The notes under the pieces: model-generated
What the model saw: only the letters and a program-made list of their open reading frames with translations
Told to the model about the DNA's origin: nothing
The model's database searches: none
Shown: one piece after another, positions 1-10,682 of the stretch
Layout: every line of letters starts with the position of its first letter
Position numbering within the stretch: position 1 is the stretch's first letter
Assembly: GCA_009801085.1 (NCBI GenBank)
Contig: VNWV01000008.1
Location: 1,116,001 to 1,180,000, forward strand
DNA length: 64,000 nt
Reading direction: 5' to 3'
DNA from: Lasiodiplodia sp. COLG20
Taxonomy: Eukaryota > Ascomycota > Dothideomycetes > Botryosphaeriales > Botryosphaeriaceae
Program-made: the position numbers and the translations under genes

Positions 1-639
1 AGGCGGAGGTTATCTCTGTGCCGGCTGACATGTAATGACGAAAGGTTGCACCGTGGTTTGCAAGAGTGACGAAAGCGAGGTTTCACTGTTGCCAGACTTC
101 TGTCGCGACGCGCCGGGTCACTGACCTGGAGGCTCAACACCTGGCGAAGGCTTGCGGCATCGTGGCGTCCACCCAAAACTTGCGCGCGCTTTCAGTGCGC
201 CTCCGCCAGATGTCCCGAAGCGCGCCAGACCGCCCATCCTATTTTGCGCGCAAAAGCGGGTCTGGGCAATGCTCCCGCAGCTGCTCGATGCTGTCGAGAG
301 CATCAGGTGCCGCCGAGCTGCTGATCCACCTGGCTTGCACCGAGTGCTCCAAACCACTCGGCTGACCTTGGCTCCTTCCGGGCCGGGGGGCTTCTACCAG
401 TCGTGACTGCCTTGATGGATGACATCGTGCGCCGCGGATGCCGGCCTCCATTGGCCCCAGGCAGCAGTAGTTGCTGTGGTCACGAGCTCGTCGCATGCCG
501 CACCCGATCACCCTCAGTCTCGCTAAACAAAAGCCCCACTAATCTGCGCGCGCTCCAGCCTTTTCCCTTCCTTAGCTCTCTTTGCCTTTTGGCTTAGATC
601 AAGTCGCTCTGCCATTCCTGGTAGACGGCCTTTGCTACC

Positions 640-2380
640 AATCTTCCAAGCATGACTTGTCTCTACATGCTCTTCATGTCTCATGTAAGTGAGTCTAACT
701 TTTCCTTTTCCTTTTTCGCGCGATGATGAGGGCTTCATAGAAGCCCAGCACACTTCATTTTACGCTCCTTCATGCATTTACCCCGTGACTTTCTGCCATT
801 GCACGTCGGCAGCAGAGTGGCCAGGTGGGAAGCCGGTTGGAGCGAATGAGAAAACTTCGAGAGCTCCTGAGCGCACCATCATAGCTGTTCTTCCTCATAC
901 TCATCATGGAAGATCTTGCTAACGTTTTCCTTCGCAGTGCCAGACACGACCTTCAGCTACTCCCTTGCGACGTTGCACTTCTTCCTTGCTCCCGATCCCC
1001 TTCTGGCTCCTTTCTCGCTTGGCCTCTCTCTTGTATGTGAGTTCCCTTGTCCTTTCCTCCCCTTTCTATGATGACCAAAACAATCTCAAAAGAACGTTTT
1101 GAAGCAACCGACCATCGGGTGGGGGCATACGAGAAAATCTCTTCGTCTGATCAAATTAAATACATATAGTCTCTCCATGATTGAATTTTGAGAATCGCGC
1201 TAATTTGATCATCTTTTGTTAGTTGTGCGACGACCTCGCTACTATATGCTTCTCACGGCTCTCTTTTCCATGTAAGTACGTCTCGCGTCTATCTCCTTTA
1301 GCGTCCCGTGATGAAGGTTTAAGAATTTTGAGGAGCAGACCTCTCAAGGTCGAGTTCCAGATGAGAAGCTATCTTCACGATCGAGCTTTAACTGAGGGCA
1401 GTCTTGATGATCTTTTCTTCCACCTTGGCTTTCTACAAACTGATGCTAATTCAAACAATCATTGCAGAACATTAAGGTTGAGACTCTCGAAGCCGCTCAG
1501 CCTTTTTGACGACAACCTCGCTTATTCTCTACGTTACTGCTTTTACAATGTCATGTAAGTTTGTAATATTTCTTACCGTCCTCCTCTCCAATGATGACCA
1601 ACCATCTAAAAAGAACATTTCAGACAACCCCCCTTTGCTGGCGTTAGGTTGTCAATGGGGAGACACAAAGTCTACTTCAAAATCCTTTTGTCTGACAGCT
1701 CTCTCATCGCTTTATTTCTGTTACAATGAGTTAGAGATTTACGCTAATTTATTTTACCTGAGCAGGTTCTCAAAAAGATACGACCTACGCAATTACATCT
1801 CCTTTCCGGTTTGGCTCTGTGAGTTGCTACCTTACCCTGAAATCTTGAAGAAGTCGAGCTGACCACGCCGACTTCCATAGTTTGCGCAAACGACGTCCAT
1901 GTTGCCTTTTCTGTCGCACCGCCTATGCTGACTCAAAAGTGATGTCTAATCCGTCCGGTCGAGTACTCTCTTTCTTTTCCCAGGTCAGTCCTTTCTCAAT
2001 TTTTCCATCCGCGCATAGGCGTCTCCATGCATGATGAGGGTCTGAGGCCCGCAAACTTCGCGACTATCTTTCAGCCGGGCCCCTTATAGTGACCTTAGCG
2101 GATCCGTGAGGGTAGTCCTGGTTGAAAATGCGTACCAGAGCGGGACTGATAGGATGGAGACTTCCCTTTACTCAGGCTTCTTTGACTTGACACTCGACTA
2201 TTGCCAATGCTGACTTGTTTCAACGGTTTGATAGGTGCTCATCGCTTCTCCTTGAAGCAGGTGGCTATGCGAGTCTGGTCACTGTAAGTGCGCATCCTCA
2301 GTCCTGATTTCCTTATTGTCCACGATCATTTTGCTAACGTTATTCCGATTCGCAGGAATTCTACGGGAAGTAGCCGACCG
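640..2380 (+). repeat. Degenerate tandem series of donor-like units
   Basis: At least six units repeat about every 165-350 bp. Each has a pyrimidine-rich stretch ending in a donor-like site (GTAAGT at 685, 1272, 1555 and 2284; GTGAGT at 1037 and 1819; GTCAGT at 1984). In five units an ATGATGA or GTGATGA motif follows 31-47 nt downstream (723, 1068, 1308, 1591, 2031). Acceptor-like TTCGCAG or TTGCAG precedes several of the 50-100 nt exon-like pieces. No frame joins these pieces into a convincing protein. This is either a decayed repeat array or a multi-exon non-coding transcript built by duplication. Nothing else is recognised in 1-2663. Confidence 0.45.
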
Positions 2381-2663
2381 TCTGCCGCAAACCTACGAGC
2401 TACCGATTATCCGTCACGAATCCTGACAGTGCTATGGAGCTCGAGATACAGAAGGCCAGGTGGAGGAGGATGGGCTGCATTGAGGGAGCTACAAAGGACA
2501 CGTTGAGAGATATGAATTAGTTTTCTAGTAATTGTGAAGTTGCCCTTTACGGTTTTCGATTTGCACGTTGCATGAATCCTTGCCTGCCAGACGCGCGTTG
2601 TGAGCATCGGCTACGAGATTCTTCAACTGTCTTGACCTGCGCTGTGCAGGGGCTATGGGGCGC

Positions 2664-3605
2664 CTAATGTGGCCCTATGGGAAATATCTTTTCTCGTGAA
2701 GCTAGGCGGTCCATGCTTGGCGCAAAGGAGATGGGCGGGAGACGAACTTCCACTGCATCCTGTGAGATCTAGACCTATCAAGGTGGGTCAGTCAACAGAA
2801 CTTACGCGCTTCTTGCACATCCTAAAGTCGCGGTCCTTATCACGCTCCTCAATCTTGAACCTGACCTCCCTCATGTACAGGCGAGGCGCAAGGGCGTAGA
2901 ACACCTCGTCACGCGAGCTCCCATGGGCCAAAGCCATCGTCTTGTGTCCGTGACGGGCAGTGGCGCGAAAGAAGACTTCGAGGTAGATCACGCCCTCGTA
3001 CATTTCATGGGCGAATTCAAGACCATCAACGCCGTGGCCTGGGTAATGCTTCTCTAGTTTTCCGCACTGGCCTGAGTTATGTGAGTTAGCGCGCTGAGTC
3101 AGGGGCTGATGGGGGACGCTTGACATACGGGAGATAAGGCGGCTCGCCTCGTCGCCATACATGTTTTCCTCGGACACGGTGGAATGGTTAGTTTTGAGAG
3201 GGTGTGGAGTTTTGGCTATAGGGCTTTCGTCTGTGGGTGTGGGCGTGGGCGCGAGCGTGGGCGTGGGCGCAGACGCGGTTGGGAGCAAGCAGCACCTTGC
3301 TCTGGCGCACGGACGACTCACCGGACCGTCGTATGACGCTACCCGCTTTCTCTTGGGCGGCGCGGGGGGGACCTTGGCGTGCGCAAAGCTGGGGAATTGT
3401 CGGGCAGGCGGCGGGGAGGTAGCGGCTGGCGAAGGCTGGGATTCTCCGTGTCAGTTTGGGAGTTGGCGGGGAGTGGTTGAACGGCAGGCGGTTGCTTACG
3501 GATCAGGTCGCGGGCGCCGCGGCGCCAGACGTAGCCGAGTTGCGCTGCGCGCAGCTGGCGGCGTCGCTGTTGGGTGGGAGAGGGTGGCGGCGGAGAAAGC
3601 GGCAT
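2664..3605 (-). CDS. Small family-1 protein, 222 aa, five exons
   Basis: The exons are 3605-3500, 3435-3322, 3215-3129, 3071-2806 and 2759-2664. All four introns begin GTAAG, GTGAG or GTATG and end AG, and the frame stays open to a TAG. I recognise no named domain. The N-terminal 100 residues are Pro/Arg-rich and low in complexity. The core after the phase-1 intron (after residue 102, motif RLIS) has a predicted strand pair YLEVFFRATA / KTMALAHG and then a helix DEVFYALAPRL. This intron position and the strand-strand-helix order recur in six neighbours between 7.5 and 15.5 kb, so I group them as one family. Function is unknown and no signal peptide is seen. The second intron (3216-3321) contains a GTGGGC-type simple repeat. 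The first two exons rest on splice signals alone. Confidence 0.6.
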
Positions 3606-4791
3606 GGTGGTGGTGTTGTTTTGGTCGCTGTTTGTCGTCGTCGTCGGTGTGGGTAGTGACGGTTGTGGTGGCTGCTGGGGGAGAGAATATCTTGGTCAAC
3701 CTCGCTGGCCGGCGGCTATCCGGTTAGGCATAGCAGCAGATCTTGCGCTGCTCACTGCGCAGGCGGGGCCCCTGGGGTTCGGAGGGCTTCTGCCGTGAAT
3801 TGGGCTAGGCGTGGACAAGCGGTCTACATGCTCGACTGCTCTGCCAAACTACCCAGGGGCAAATACGGCCATTTTCAGGCTGCAATCACACCAAATATCG
3901 TCACCACTGTTCTAGCACCAGTAATAGAGGACAGCAGCGTACGAGTGCTCTGGCCGAACCGACCGAATCCGCCTCGCTTTCCCGCGACAGCAATGCCGTT
4001 TACTTGAGAAATTACAGGGGCACCTTCGTGAAACTTGTTCCTGGATTGTGTTTTCACCGCTCCGCAATTGTGATTCAGCAACAGCTGGCGAAAGCAGACA
4101 TCTAATCGACGAATGCTGACGCTGGTCAGTGCATGATGTTGAAGCGAGAGCGGTCTCAACTCCGGCGGCACGGCCCGAGCCGCGCGAGTAAAGCTTAAAC
4201 CTACCTACGTTGCACGAGGCCTGCAATCCCTGCAATTGCATCAGCAGGAACATGATTAGGTCAACTTTCGTCATCTTTTGACTTTCATCGCACAGTTATT
4301 GGGCAAAGCTCATGCCATGATCCGGTGATTTGAGTCGATCTCACAGCATAGGATTTACAGTTCAAACGTGGACTCCTTGAATTCTGGTCGACACCGTGGA
4401 ACACTATTATCTTGACATTGTTTTGCTGCAAAATCTTACTATTGGCCGATATTCCCTGGCTTTCATCTACTCTGTCATGCTGATGGACACAGTCCCTAAC
4501 CCTTATACTTCATTATTCGGTGAATCGGGCACGTGTAACGGCGGGCCTCTGCCTCTAAGGATCCAAACACCAAAGAGGGTGGAAACCTGTCGAAGGGGTT
4601 TTCCTTGAGTGGGTACAAGAGGAGGATTAGGAACGTAGTGAGTAAGACGCGACTGAGCACTGCGTGTGCGAAGGCCTTGTTACCAATAGAGTCCAAATTC
4701 TATTGTTGAAGTTGACCACGAAGGTCAAAGCTATCCAAGGAGTGTGGTTTATATATATGTAGGAAGGTTGACAATCTGGTGTGTTGATCTG

Positions 4792-4884
4792 TTTGATCTG
4801 TAGCTTTGTTCTGCAGAGCAATGAGATCAACTCCGCTTGGATCTATTTGATCTGTTCCTTTGGAGTGGGAGCAACGAGATCAAA
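4792..4884 (+). repeat. Two 39-bp imperfect direct repeats
   Basis: The units are 4792-4830 and 4846-4884. Both start TTTGATCTGT and end in AGCAA(t/c)GAGATCAA. The second has exact 8-bp inverted ends (TTTGATCT / AGATCAAA), so each unit could form a hairpin or bind a dimeric factor. They lie directly before the CACGTG palindrome. Confidence 0.7.
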
Positions 4885-4893
4885 GCTGGGCGT

Positions 4894-4917
4894 CACGTGA
4901 GTCACGTGACTCACGTG
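4894..4917. promoter_or_regulatory. Perfect 24-bp palindrome of three E-boxes
   Basis: Three CACGTG hexamers are joined by AGT and ACT, giving an exact 24-bp palindrome. CACGTG is the core site of bHLH factors, and the joins create two overlapping TGACTCA-type bZIP (Gcn4/AP-1) sites. The site is about 1.3 kb upstream of the 222-aa gene start. No target gene can be assigned from sequence. Confidence 0.6.
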
Positions 4918-5363
4918 GGTCCTTTTCGCGCCCAGCGGGTGCACCCCACTTTCTTCCTTAACCTGTCCTTCTGGTCCCGTAGAGGCTGCGCCGTAACAGC
5001 ACGGTGGAGTTACGGGTGAGAACTTGGAAGCTAGCGATCCTTGTAAACGTGAAATCATCGATTTTTGGAAGGAAAGTGGCGTGGGGGCCGATTATCGTAA
5101 GGGGTACTGGAAGGACATAAAGACTGAAACTGAGAAATCGAACTACTCTCGGGAAGTAGAAGTATGGGCGGATAGTAAGTCCTCGAATAGGGAAGAAGTT
5201 TCGGGAGTAAAAGCGCTAGCATTGTCAGCATATACTCATGCACATCGACAATGACCAGCACTTACGGGCCTTTGATACCTCTTGTTGCTGTCTCCTCATT
5301 CTGGACGGCCGCTCGTGCATCGCTGTCTGCGAAGCCAGGTGGCTGTTGTGGACTTGTATGTCC

Positions 5364-6080
5364 CTATCCAGTGTACTGTGCAGAGTGGTAAAGAGAAAAG
5401 GGAAGTCCTTCGAACGCGCTCGGCTGGGGGGATGGGGTGTGAAGCCCAAAACCGCCCTGGCCCGCACCGGCTTGCTGCAAGTAGGCGTCCTGCAAGAGGA
5501 CGTGCGAAGTGGTAGGGGGCCGGTAAAGGCTGTAGAACGTCTCAGAAGCATCGTAGGGGCCAGGGATGTTCTGCTCAATGTTGTCCTTGTGGAAGCAACC
5601 CATGTAGCTTTCGATAGTCTCGTCAGGCTGCGCAGCTTCATGGATCTCGTGCTTGTAGTAATCAGCCGCGAAGTCTGCCTTTCCCAAGGCGCGCTTCTTG
5701 ACTGGATAGGGGGCGCTTATGGCGGTGCTCGGCGAGGGCCGTTTCGGAGTGGAGACCCGCAAGGGGTAGGCGTGCGGTTGAGCAGTAGAGGTTGGGGTAC
5801 CGGACTGCGGAAGGGTGTACTGATCTGGAGCTTGGTGTTGAGAGATACCGCCCCCCTGCTGGACGATGTGGTACTCCTGAGAGTTCTCATGCTGCGAGGT
5901 AGATTCCGACGTGGCGTACAGCACAGCGTGGTTCTGCGCAGCGGACAACATAAAGTCTAGATGAGGGGAATCTGCCACCATCATGCGCGCAGCAAGATTT
6001 CGGAACGCTTGACGGCGGAAAGAATGGAGAGCTTGATGATACAAGACTGCAGGGCTCGCTGGTGAATTTCCGGTAGACAT
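5364..6080 (-). CDS. Hypothetical protein, 238 aa to first stop
   Basis: ATG at 6080 opens a single exon ending at TAG (5366-5364). The product is Ser/Pro/Gln-rich and looks disordered, with no signal peptide, membrane segment or family that I recognise. A basic patch (PVKKRALGK) near the middle could be a nuclear localisation signal. Beyond the TAG the same frame stays open to 5266. It then meets a well-formed 50-nt intron (5265-5216, GTAAGT ... CTGACAATGCTAG) and continues in frame for 24 residues to a TAG at 5143. The annotated stop may therefore be a nonsense mutation in a longer gene (5143-6080). Position among the family-1 genes is the only context. Confidence 0.5.
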   Translation of the reverse strand: MSTGNSPASPAVLYHQALHSFRRQAFRNLAARMMVADSPHLDFMLSAAQNHAVLYATSESTSQHENSQEYHIVQQGGGISQHQAPDQYTLPQSGTPTSTAQPHAYPLRVSTPKRPSPSTAISAPYPVKKRALGKADFAADYYKHEIHEAAQPDETIESYMGCFHKDNIEQNIPGPYDASETFYSLYRPPTTSHVLLQDAYLQQAGAGQGGFGLHTPSPQPSAFEGLPFSLYHSAQYTG

Positions 6081-6515
6081 GGCGGGCAAAGTCGCGTGGG
6101 GCAAGGATGAAGTGTTGGACACTGGGGAGAGCGGGTGAGTGAGGGCGGACTCGGGGCCTCTGCGCAGCTAGGCTGGGCGCGACGCCGCTCCAGTCGCCGC
6201 GTCGCTTACGTTGCTAATTTCAACAGTCTGTGGGCCATTACGCGGGGACACTTTGTTGAGCGTTACGCGCAGCTCATGGCTTGTGCGGACTTGTTGCGTG
6301 ACCAAGCGGGTCTCGTCTCTGCGAGCGCGCGACCCTCTTCTAGAATCTGCGTCGAGCATGCTACCAATCAGATGCATTTGACGAGTTTTCGCCGAGGATT
6401 CTGTTTGCCGCGACGTCCGGACCGCCATCTCGCGCACTCTCTGCCAGTCCAGTGCCCGCGCCTTCCTCCGGCCATGGCCGGCGGACACCGGGAATCTCAG
6501 AAACGGACCGCCAAA

Positions 6516-7161
6516 ATGCCCCCAAGTCTGCAGTCTTACAAATACTACATTCCCAAAGACTACCACAACGACTGGGACTATCGCATGAACATGTTCGACG
6601 TCGAAGAACGACTAGTCTCGATGATGGAAGCCCATTGCGGTAGAGCGCCTCCACCTCCTGGCACACCGCGCTTCAAAGCCGCTGACATACTCTCAGACGC
6701 TGGAACCATCCTTCTTGGACACCTCGTCAAGACTGATCAACCCTACGGCTGGCGCATCCTCATCCGTCAGAAGGGAGAATTCTACCGTGCGCAGCTCGTC
6801 ACCATCGAGCAGTTCCACAACGGCAGCATGGCAGTTGAGTTGGACATTATGGATATGCTCTTCGATTGTCGCGAGTTCCGCCCAAAGAGCAAGTGGATCA
6901 GGATGGAGTCTGAACATCATTGCACTGGTTTGACAATGTTCCTTGTCATGGCTGGCCGCCACTGCAAGTCTGTCGAGAAGGCCGTGTGCAGCCTTGACAA
7001 GACGATCATGAAAGAGATTGAGAGTTTGAAGCCTCGACGCACCATCGAACGTCGTTGGTAAGACTTCTTCATTTCTACAACATTGCGCTCCAGCGGGCTG
7101 ACAGCGTATGCACACACACAGGCGGAAGTCGGGACTGAACGAAGCAACTGGACTCCGTTGA
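6516..7161 (+). CDS. Hypothetical protein, 193 aa, two exons
   Basis: The exons are 6516-7057 and 7122-7161. The intron has GTAAGA and a GGCTGACAG branch region before a CACAG acceptor. An in-frame ATG at 6474 would add 14 residues; I prefer 6516, which has CCAAA before the ATG. The protein is soluble with no signal peptide. Residues about 75-130 contain a predicted strand pair (GWRILIRQ, FYRAQLVTI) and then a helix (SMAVELDIMDMLF), resembling the family-1 core. It lacks the phase-1 intron of that family but has the same small last exon behind a phase-2 intron. It may be a divergent relative or an unrelated neighbour. Function is unknown. Confidence 0.6.
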
Positions 7162-7492
7162 CGCTTGGTCAAAGAGTCCCACACAAACCTGTTTGCTCAG
7201 CGTGGATAATTGCAAAACAACAAACTGCCTGAGGTCGCGATGTACAATCCCTCTTGAACAACGCCAAGGGACGGACAATACAGATAATAGAAGAAATGTC
7301 AATGTTTGCAGCCTGTGGAGTTGTAGAATTACAAAGCACGCATCTCGTCCCAGCTTGTCGTCCCATGCCAGTCTTGCTGCCCAGTCCATCCGACAAATGT
7401 CCCATTTTTGTGCAGACCCAAAACACCCTACTCGAGTCACAGTGTAGATTATGAGACCTGCTACACTTCAGGGCGCACCCTCCCTCTTGCAC
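7162..7492. other. Convergent intergenic region
   Basis: This 331-bp gap separates the 3' ends of two small genes. I see no repeat or further coding signal. Confidence 0.5.
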
Positions 7493-7882
7493 TCAGCTTC
7501 CCTGCTCAGACGACTCGTTGCCCATTCCAGCCTGGTACTGCAGCTGCTGCGCGAGATCCCATAGCATTTCCATAGCTGCGTGCTTGCCTGACACAGTGTA
7601 TTGGCAGGCGACCCCGCGCTGGTGAAAGTTGTCACCGTCACACCAGATCGTGACCATGTGCACGAACTCCTGACGCGGACCGATCAGAATGAGTTGGATG
7701 TTGAATGCGGGGCGGCCGTCGAGATAGGAGCCAAGGTGGGTATTGACGTAATCTGTGAAAAGTTCGCTTGTCAGCAGATGCTTGGTTGTGGGTGTTCATG
7801 GGCCAGAGAGCCTACCGAGAACCTGGGCCCTGGCCTCCAATAACTGCGCCATTAGCGCGTCGCGATGCTCCTGCGCATCCAT
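7493..7882 (-). CDS. Family-1 small protein, 108 aa, two exons
   Basis: The exons are 7882-7816 and 7752-7493, joined by a 63-nt intron (GTAGGC ... CTGACAAG ... CACAG) in phase 1 after residue 22 (AQVL). The downstream core of 86 residues has strands FNIQLILIG and VHMVTIWC, then VACQYTV, and a C-terminal helix KHAAMEMLWDLAQQL. This is the same layout as its neighbours. No signal peptide, membrane segment or known domain is visible, and the tail is short and acidic. It is divergently transcribed from the 116-aa relative at 8264 across a 381-bp gap, which suggests a shared promoter region. Function is unknown; the spliced model is well supported by frame and signals. Confidence 0.65.
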
Positions 7883-8263
7883 GGTGTCGGATTGTTCGAG
7901 CAAATGACTTGTGGGTAGCGGTTGACCGTATTGGGAGGACAGTAGAAGAAGAGTTATGGCGGACCTTTGTATATGGGTCAGTGTGGTCACAGAGCGCATG
8001 CCTGGGGGTCCTGACCAAGGCGTGTGAACGCGCGACGACCAGCACACGCACGGACAATACACTGCCGATGCTGTCGGGCCAACTGTGGCAGTCCGCTATG
8101 CAGGGTTTGACGGGTGGCTAATCCCTTCGGGGCTTGGTTGAGAACCGTGTGCGCACTTGACATGCTCTGTGCTCCCCCGCAACTCCGTCCCTTAAAATTG
8201 ACACAACTGCCGAGCACTCCATTGCCCGATCCTCACAAGAACCCAGCACCATCAGACTTGACA
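7883..8263. promoter_or_regulatory. Shared divergent promoter region
   Basis: This 381-bp interval separates the starts of two family-1 genes on opposite strands and must hold both promoters. A TTAAAATT stretch near 8192 is the only TATA-like element seen for the plus-strand gene. Confidence 0.4.
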
Positions 8264-8735
8264 ATGGCGTACCTGTACACGAATGCGCCCCCCGGCGGCG
8301 AGAATACCGCCAGCGACGCTGAGCTCGAAGTCTGCAACCTTATCATCGGTATGTCTAATGCAATTAACAGCAGGTTGCGCCAAAGAACCTGATACCATAC
8401 AGACCGTCTCATGGAGCACTTTCCGGGTCCCTGGTGGGGCTATTCTCCTCTGCACTTCGATCGCGCTTCCCTGACTCCTGAAATCCCCAGTAGGCTCTGT
8501 GTCTACAGGGTTTTCTGCGAGGACGACGGAGTGTACAAGCTGTTGAAGCACTCGGATGCATTCCCTACGCCCGAGGCCGCTGTCGAAGACCTGAGGCAGA
8601 AGATTCTCCGTGCCACCTTCTGGGAGGATCCTGCTCTCTTCCCTGTGTATGTTTGGTTGACTACAGCCCTTTTCCTCTTGTGATTCGCCCATACTGACTC
8701 ACGCCTATGATAGCCACCCTGACTATGATGCCTAG
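8264..8735 (+). CDS. Family-1 small protein, 116 aa, three exons
   Basis: The exons are 8264-8348, 8403-8646 and 8714-8735. Intron 1 (GTATGT, phase 1) follows residue 28 (NLII). Intron 2 (GTATGT ... ACTGACTC ... TAG, phase 2) leads to a seven-residue last exon ending HPDYDA. The core has a WW-containing loop, the strand LCVYRVFCE, the strand VYKLLKH and a helix (EAAVEDLRQKILRATF). No signal peptide or recognised domain is present. The same phase-1 intron then phase-2 mini-exon pattern occurs in the genes at 9.03 and 15.1 kb, the best evidence that these divergent proteins share ancestry. Function is unknown. Confidence 0.7.
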
Positions 8736-9029
8736 TCGGCCCCTCATTCCTTCTTTCCACCTCCCTCGGTCCAGGATGCACAACGAGATAAAGGGTTAGA
8801 GAGCGTTGCCATCGATTTCAGACATAGCCACGGAAAGAATGGGAAACATGGTGGAAGGAAATTTCATTTCGTGCTTCTGCACAACCAGGAGAACCATCTG
8901 TGCACTAGGCACCCTCTAAAGAACCATTTCCTATCCATGCCGAGTCTCCTTGCCAAGCTGTGCTGCCCATAACATAATAGAATCCCATGGGCATAGGCCC
9001 TATGATGGGCATCCCCGCCGTGTTGGCGC

Positions 9030-9711
9030 CTAGAGCCTGCTGTAGTCCTTCTCCATCCTAGCGATAGAAGTCAGCACACACCGTGTCCGTAATCCACAAA
9101 GGCGGTTGGCGCTTACCAGTTGGAGAACAGCTCGCGAGCCGCCTCGTCGTCGTCGCGGCCCAGGAACATCTTGACCAGGCGCTCCTCGAGGTCCTGCAAG
9201 GCCTGGTGTTCATGGGCGAAGTGTGGCGTCGCCACCATCTCATACCGATAGTGGCGGGCCCTGTCGTAGCGCCACACGGACGCCTTCCACTTGCTCACCG
9301 CCCAAGGCTCTTCAAGGCCCAGGTGGACGGGTTCTTTCTGGATGTGCTCCAGCTTGACCGCGTAGGAGACTTTGTAGCCGGGGAACTTGCTGCTGACGAA
9401 GTCTGCAATTGCGCGTCAGTCAAAGAACATCTTCATGATTTGCTGCAATGCCTATATTTCTGTAGATCTTGAGAGGGTGTGCAGAAGTAGAACTATTGAG
9501 TAATACCGGAAATCGAGTCCATGTGCGCCGCGAGGCGGGCGTCGAAAAGCGTCTTCGCGTAGTACATGTGCAGCTCTTCGTCGTACCAGGAGTTGTCTGG
9601 GTCTTCGAGGAGCGAGCTGTCGTGCTTGAGCGTGTAGTTCATCAACATGTCGTGATTACGGACGCGGACTCCGTCAGCTCGGAAAACCTTAAGGGTCGTG
9701 TACGAGAACAT
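9030..9711 (-). CDS. Family-1 small protein, 172 aa, three exons
   Basis: The exons are 9711-9507, 9402-9117 and 9057-9030. Intron 1 (104 nt, phase 1) follows residue 68 (DSIS). Intron 2 (59 nt, GTAAGC ... GCTGACTT ... TAG, phase 2) leads to a short last exon ending MEKDYSRL. The N-terminal exon is longer than in most relatives and begins MFSYTTLKVF. The core contains KVSYAVKLEH, WKASVWRYD, YRYEMVAT and the helix HQALQDLEERLVKMFL, matching the family layout. There is no signal peptide. It precedes, in the same orientation, nothing closer than 0.3 kb. Function is unknown. Confidence 0.7.
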
Positions 9712-10120
9712 GATGGCTGATTTATCGCTGTTGTTATGTGATGTGTGTTTGTTGAACGACCGGAGTGTTTGAGGAGAGGAATCAGCTTGCGATAGTTGCA
9801 AAGCAGTGGTCCGCGATGCAAATGTAGGCTCGCGCCCGGCCTGCGCCAATCACATGTAGCATGGACCACCATCGAGTGGACCAATCAACTCCCCCGCAAT
9901 AGCATCATTCATCATCCAGAGAGACTGTGGCCTACTAAATTCAAGGGTTCACATGTTCCAACTGCCCTCAGCAAAAACGACGGGCTCAATCCAAGCCACT
10001 CTCACATACCGGGTCCTATTTCTACGGTGGCCAAAAAAACAGGCTCTAATTTGTGTACAATGTGTCCTTGCAGCGTCTTCGCCGCACTTATAGATGATAA
10101 GGAGAAGCCTAAAAGGCCGC
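9712..10120. other. Intergenic region
   Basis: This 409-bp gap separates two minus-strand family-1 genes. I see no additional coding or repeat signal. Confidence 0.45.
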
Positions 10121-10682
10121 TCAACGCAGCCCGCCCCATACATCACTCCAAAAGCCATTGGGAACCTGTGCCAAGCCACGCAATTGCCTATGCAAGTCCC
10201 AGTCCACATGGTACTCCAGCCAAATCATAGCTAGATCCATCGAGAAACCTCTTCCCCAGTACATTACTGTAGCAAGCGGCTGCTCGGTCCGGTGGTGGCG
10301 AGAAAGACTGACGAGGAAGGCGAAGCACTCGCCGGTGTTTGGATGAATGCTTGTCAGAACTTCGAGTGGAGAGCTGGGGTTAAGGATGCGACCGTTCGCT
10401 TTGAACGCTCTGTTAGCAAGGTTCATGGCATCGCTGCGTGGGCAACAACTTACCCAAGATCTGCTCGCGAGAGGGGAACGTGTCGCGATAGATGTAGTGC
10501 CAGTTCTTGACATATCCGTAGCCTTTCTTCTGACGATACTGATGGTGCATCTGCTTGTAGTATGGCTGCTGCTGCTGTTGCTTCTGCTTCTGCTGATGGT
10601 TCATTTTTCCACCATGTCCAGCATATTGGGCTGATTTGCCGCCCTGCTGGGCTGGCTTCCAGAAATCGGCGGCGGGGTTCAT
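10121..10682 (-). CDS. Family-1 small protein, 171 aa, Gln-rich N-terminus
   Basis: The exons are 10682-10454 and 10407-10121, with a 46-nt phase-1 intron (GTAAGT ... GCTAACAGAG) after residue 76 (REQIL). The first exon is Gln/Lys/Tyr-rich, with a short polyglutamine run written mainly in CAG and CAA codons. The start is the first ATG in frame (10682). The core has strands CFAFLVSLS and PLATVMYWG, then a helix-like MDLAMIWLEYH. A CAG used one step earlier as acceptor would put the rest out of frame, which fixes the splice site. It lacks the terminal mini-exon. Function is unknown. Confidence 0.62.

Larger units (their letters stand above)
3606..5142. other. Gene-free stretch with palindrome and 39-bp repeats
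   Basis: This lies upstream of the 222-aa gene and downstream of the gene at 5.1-6.1 kb. No frame looks coding. It holds two imperfect 39-bp direct repeats and a perfect 24-bp palindrome, both listed separately. Confidence 0.6.
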
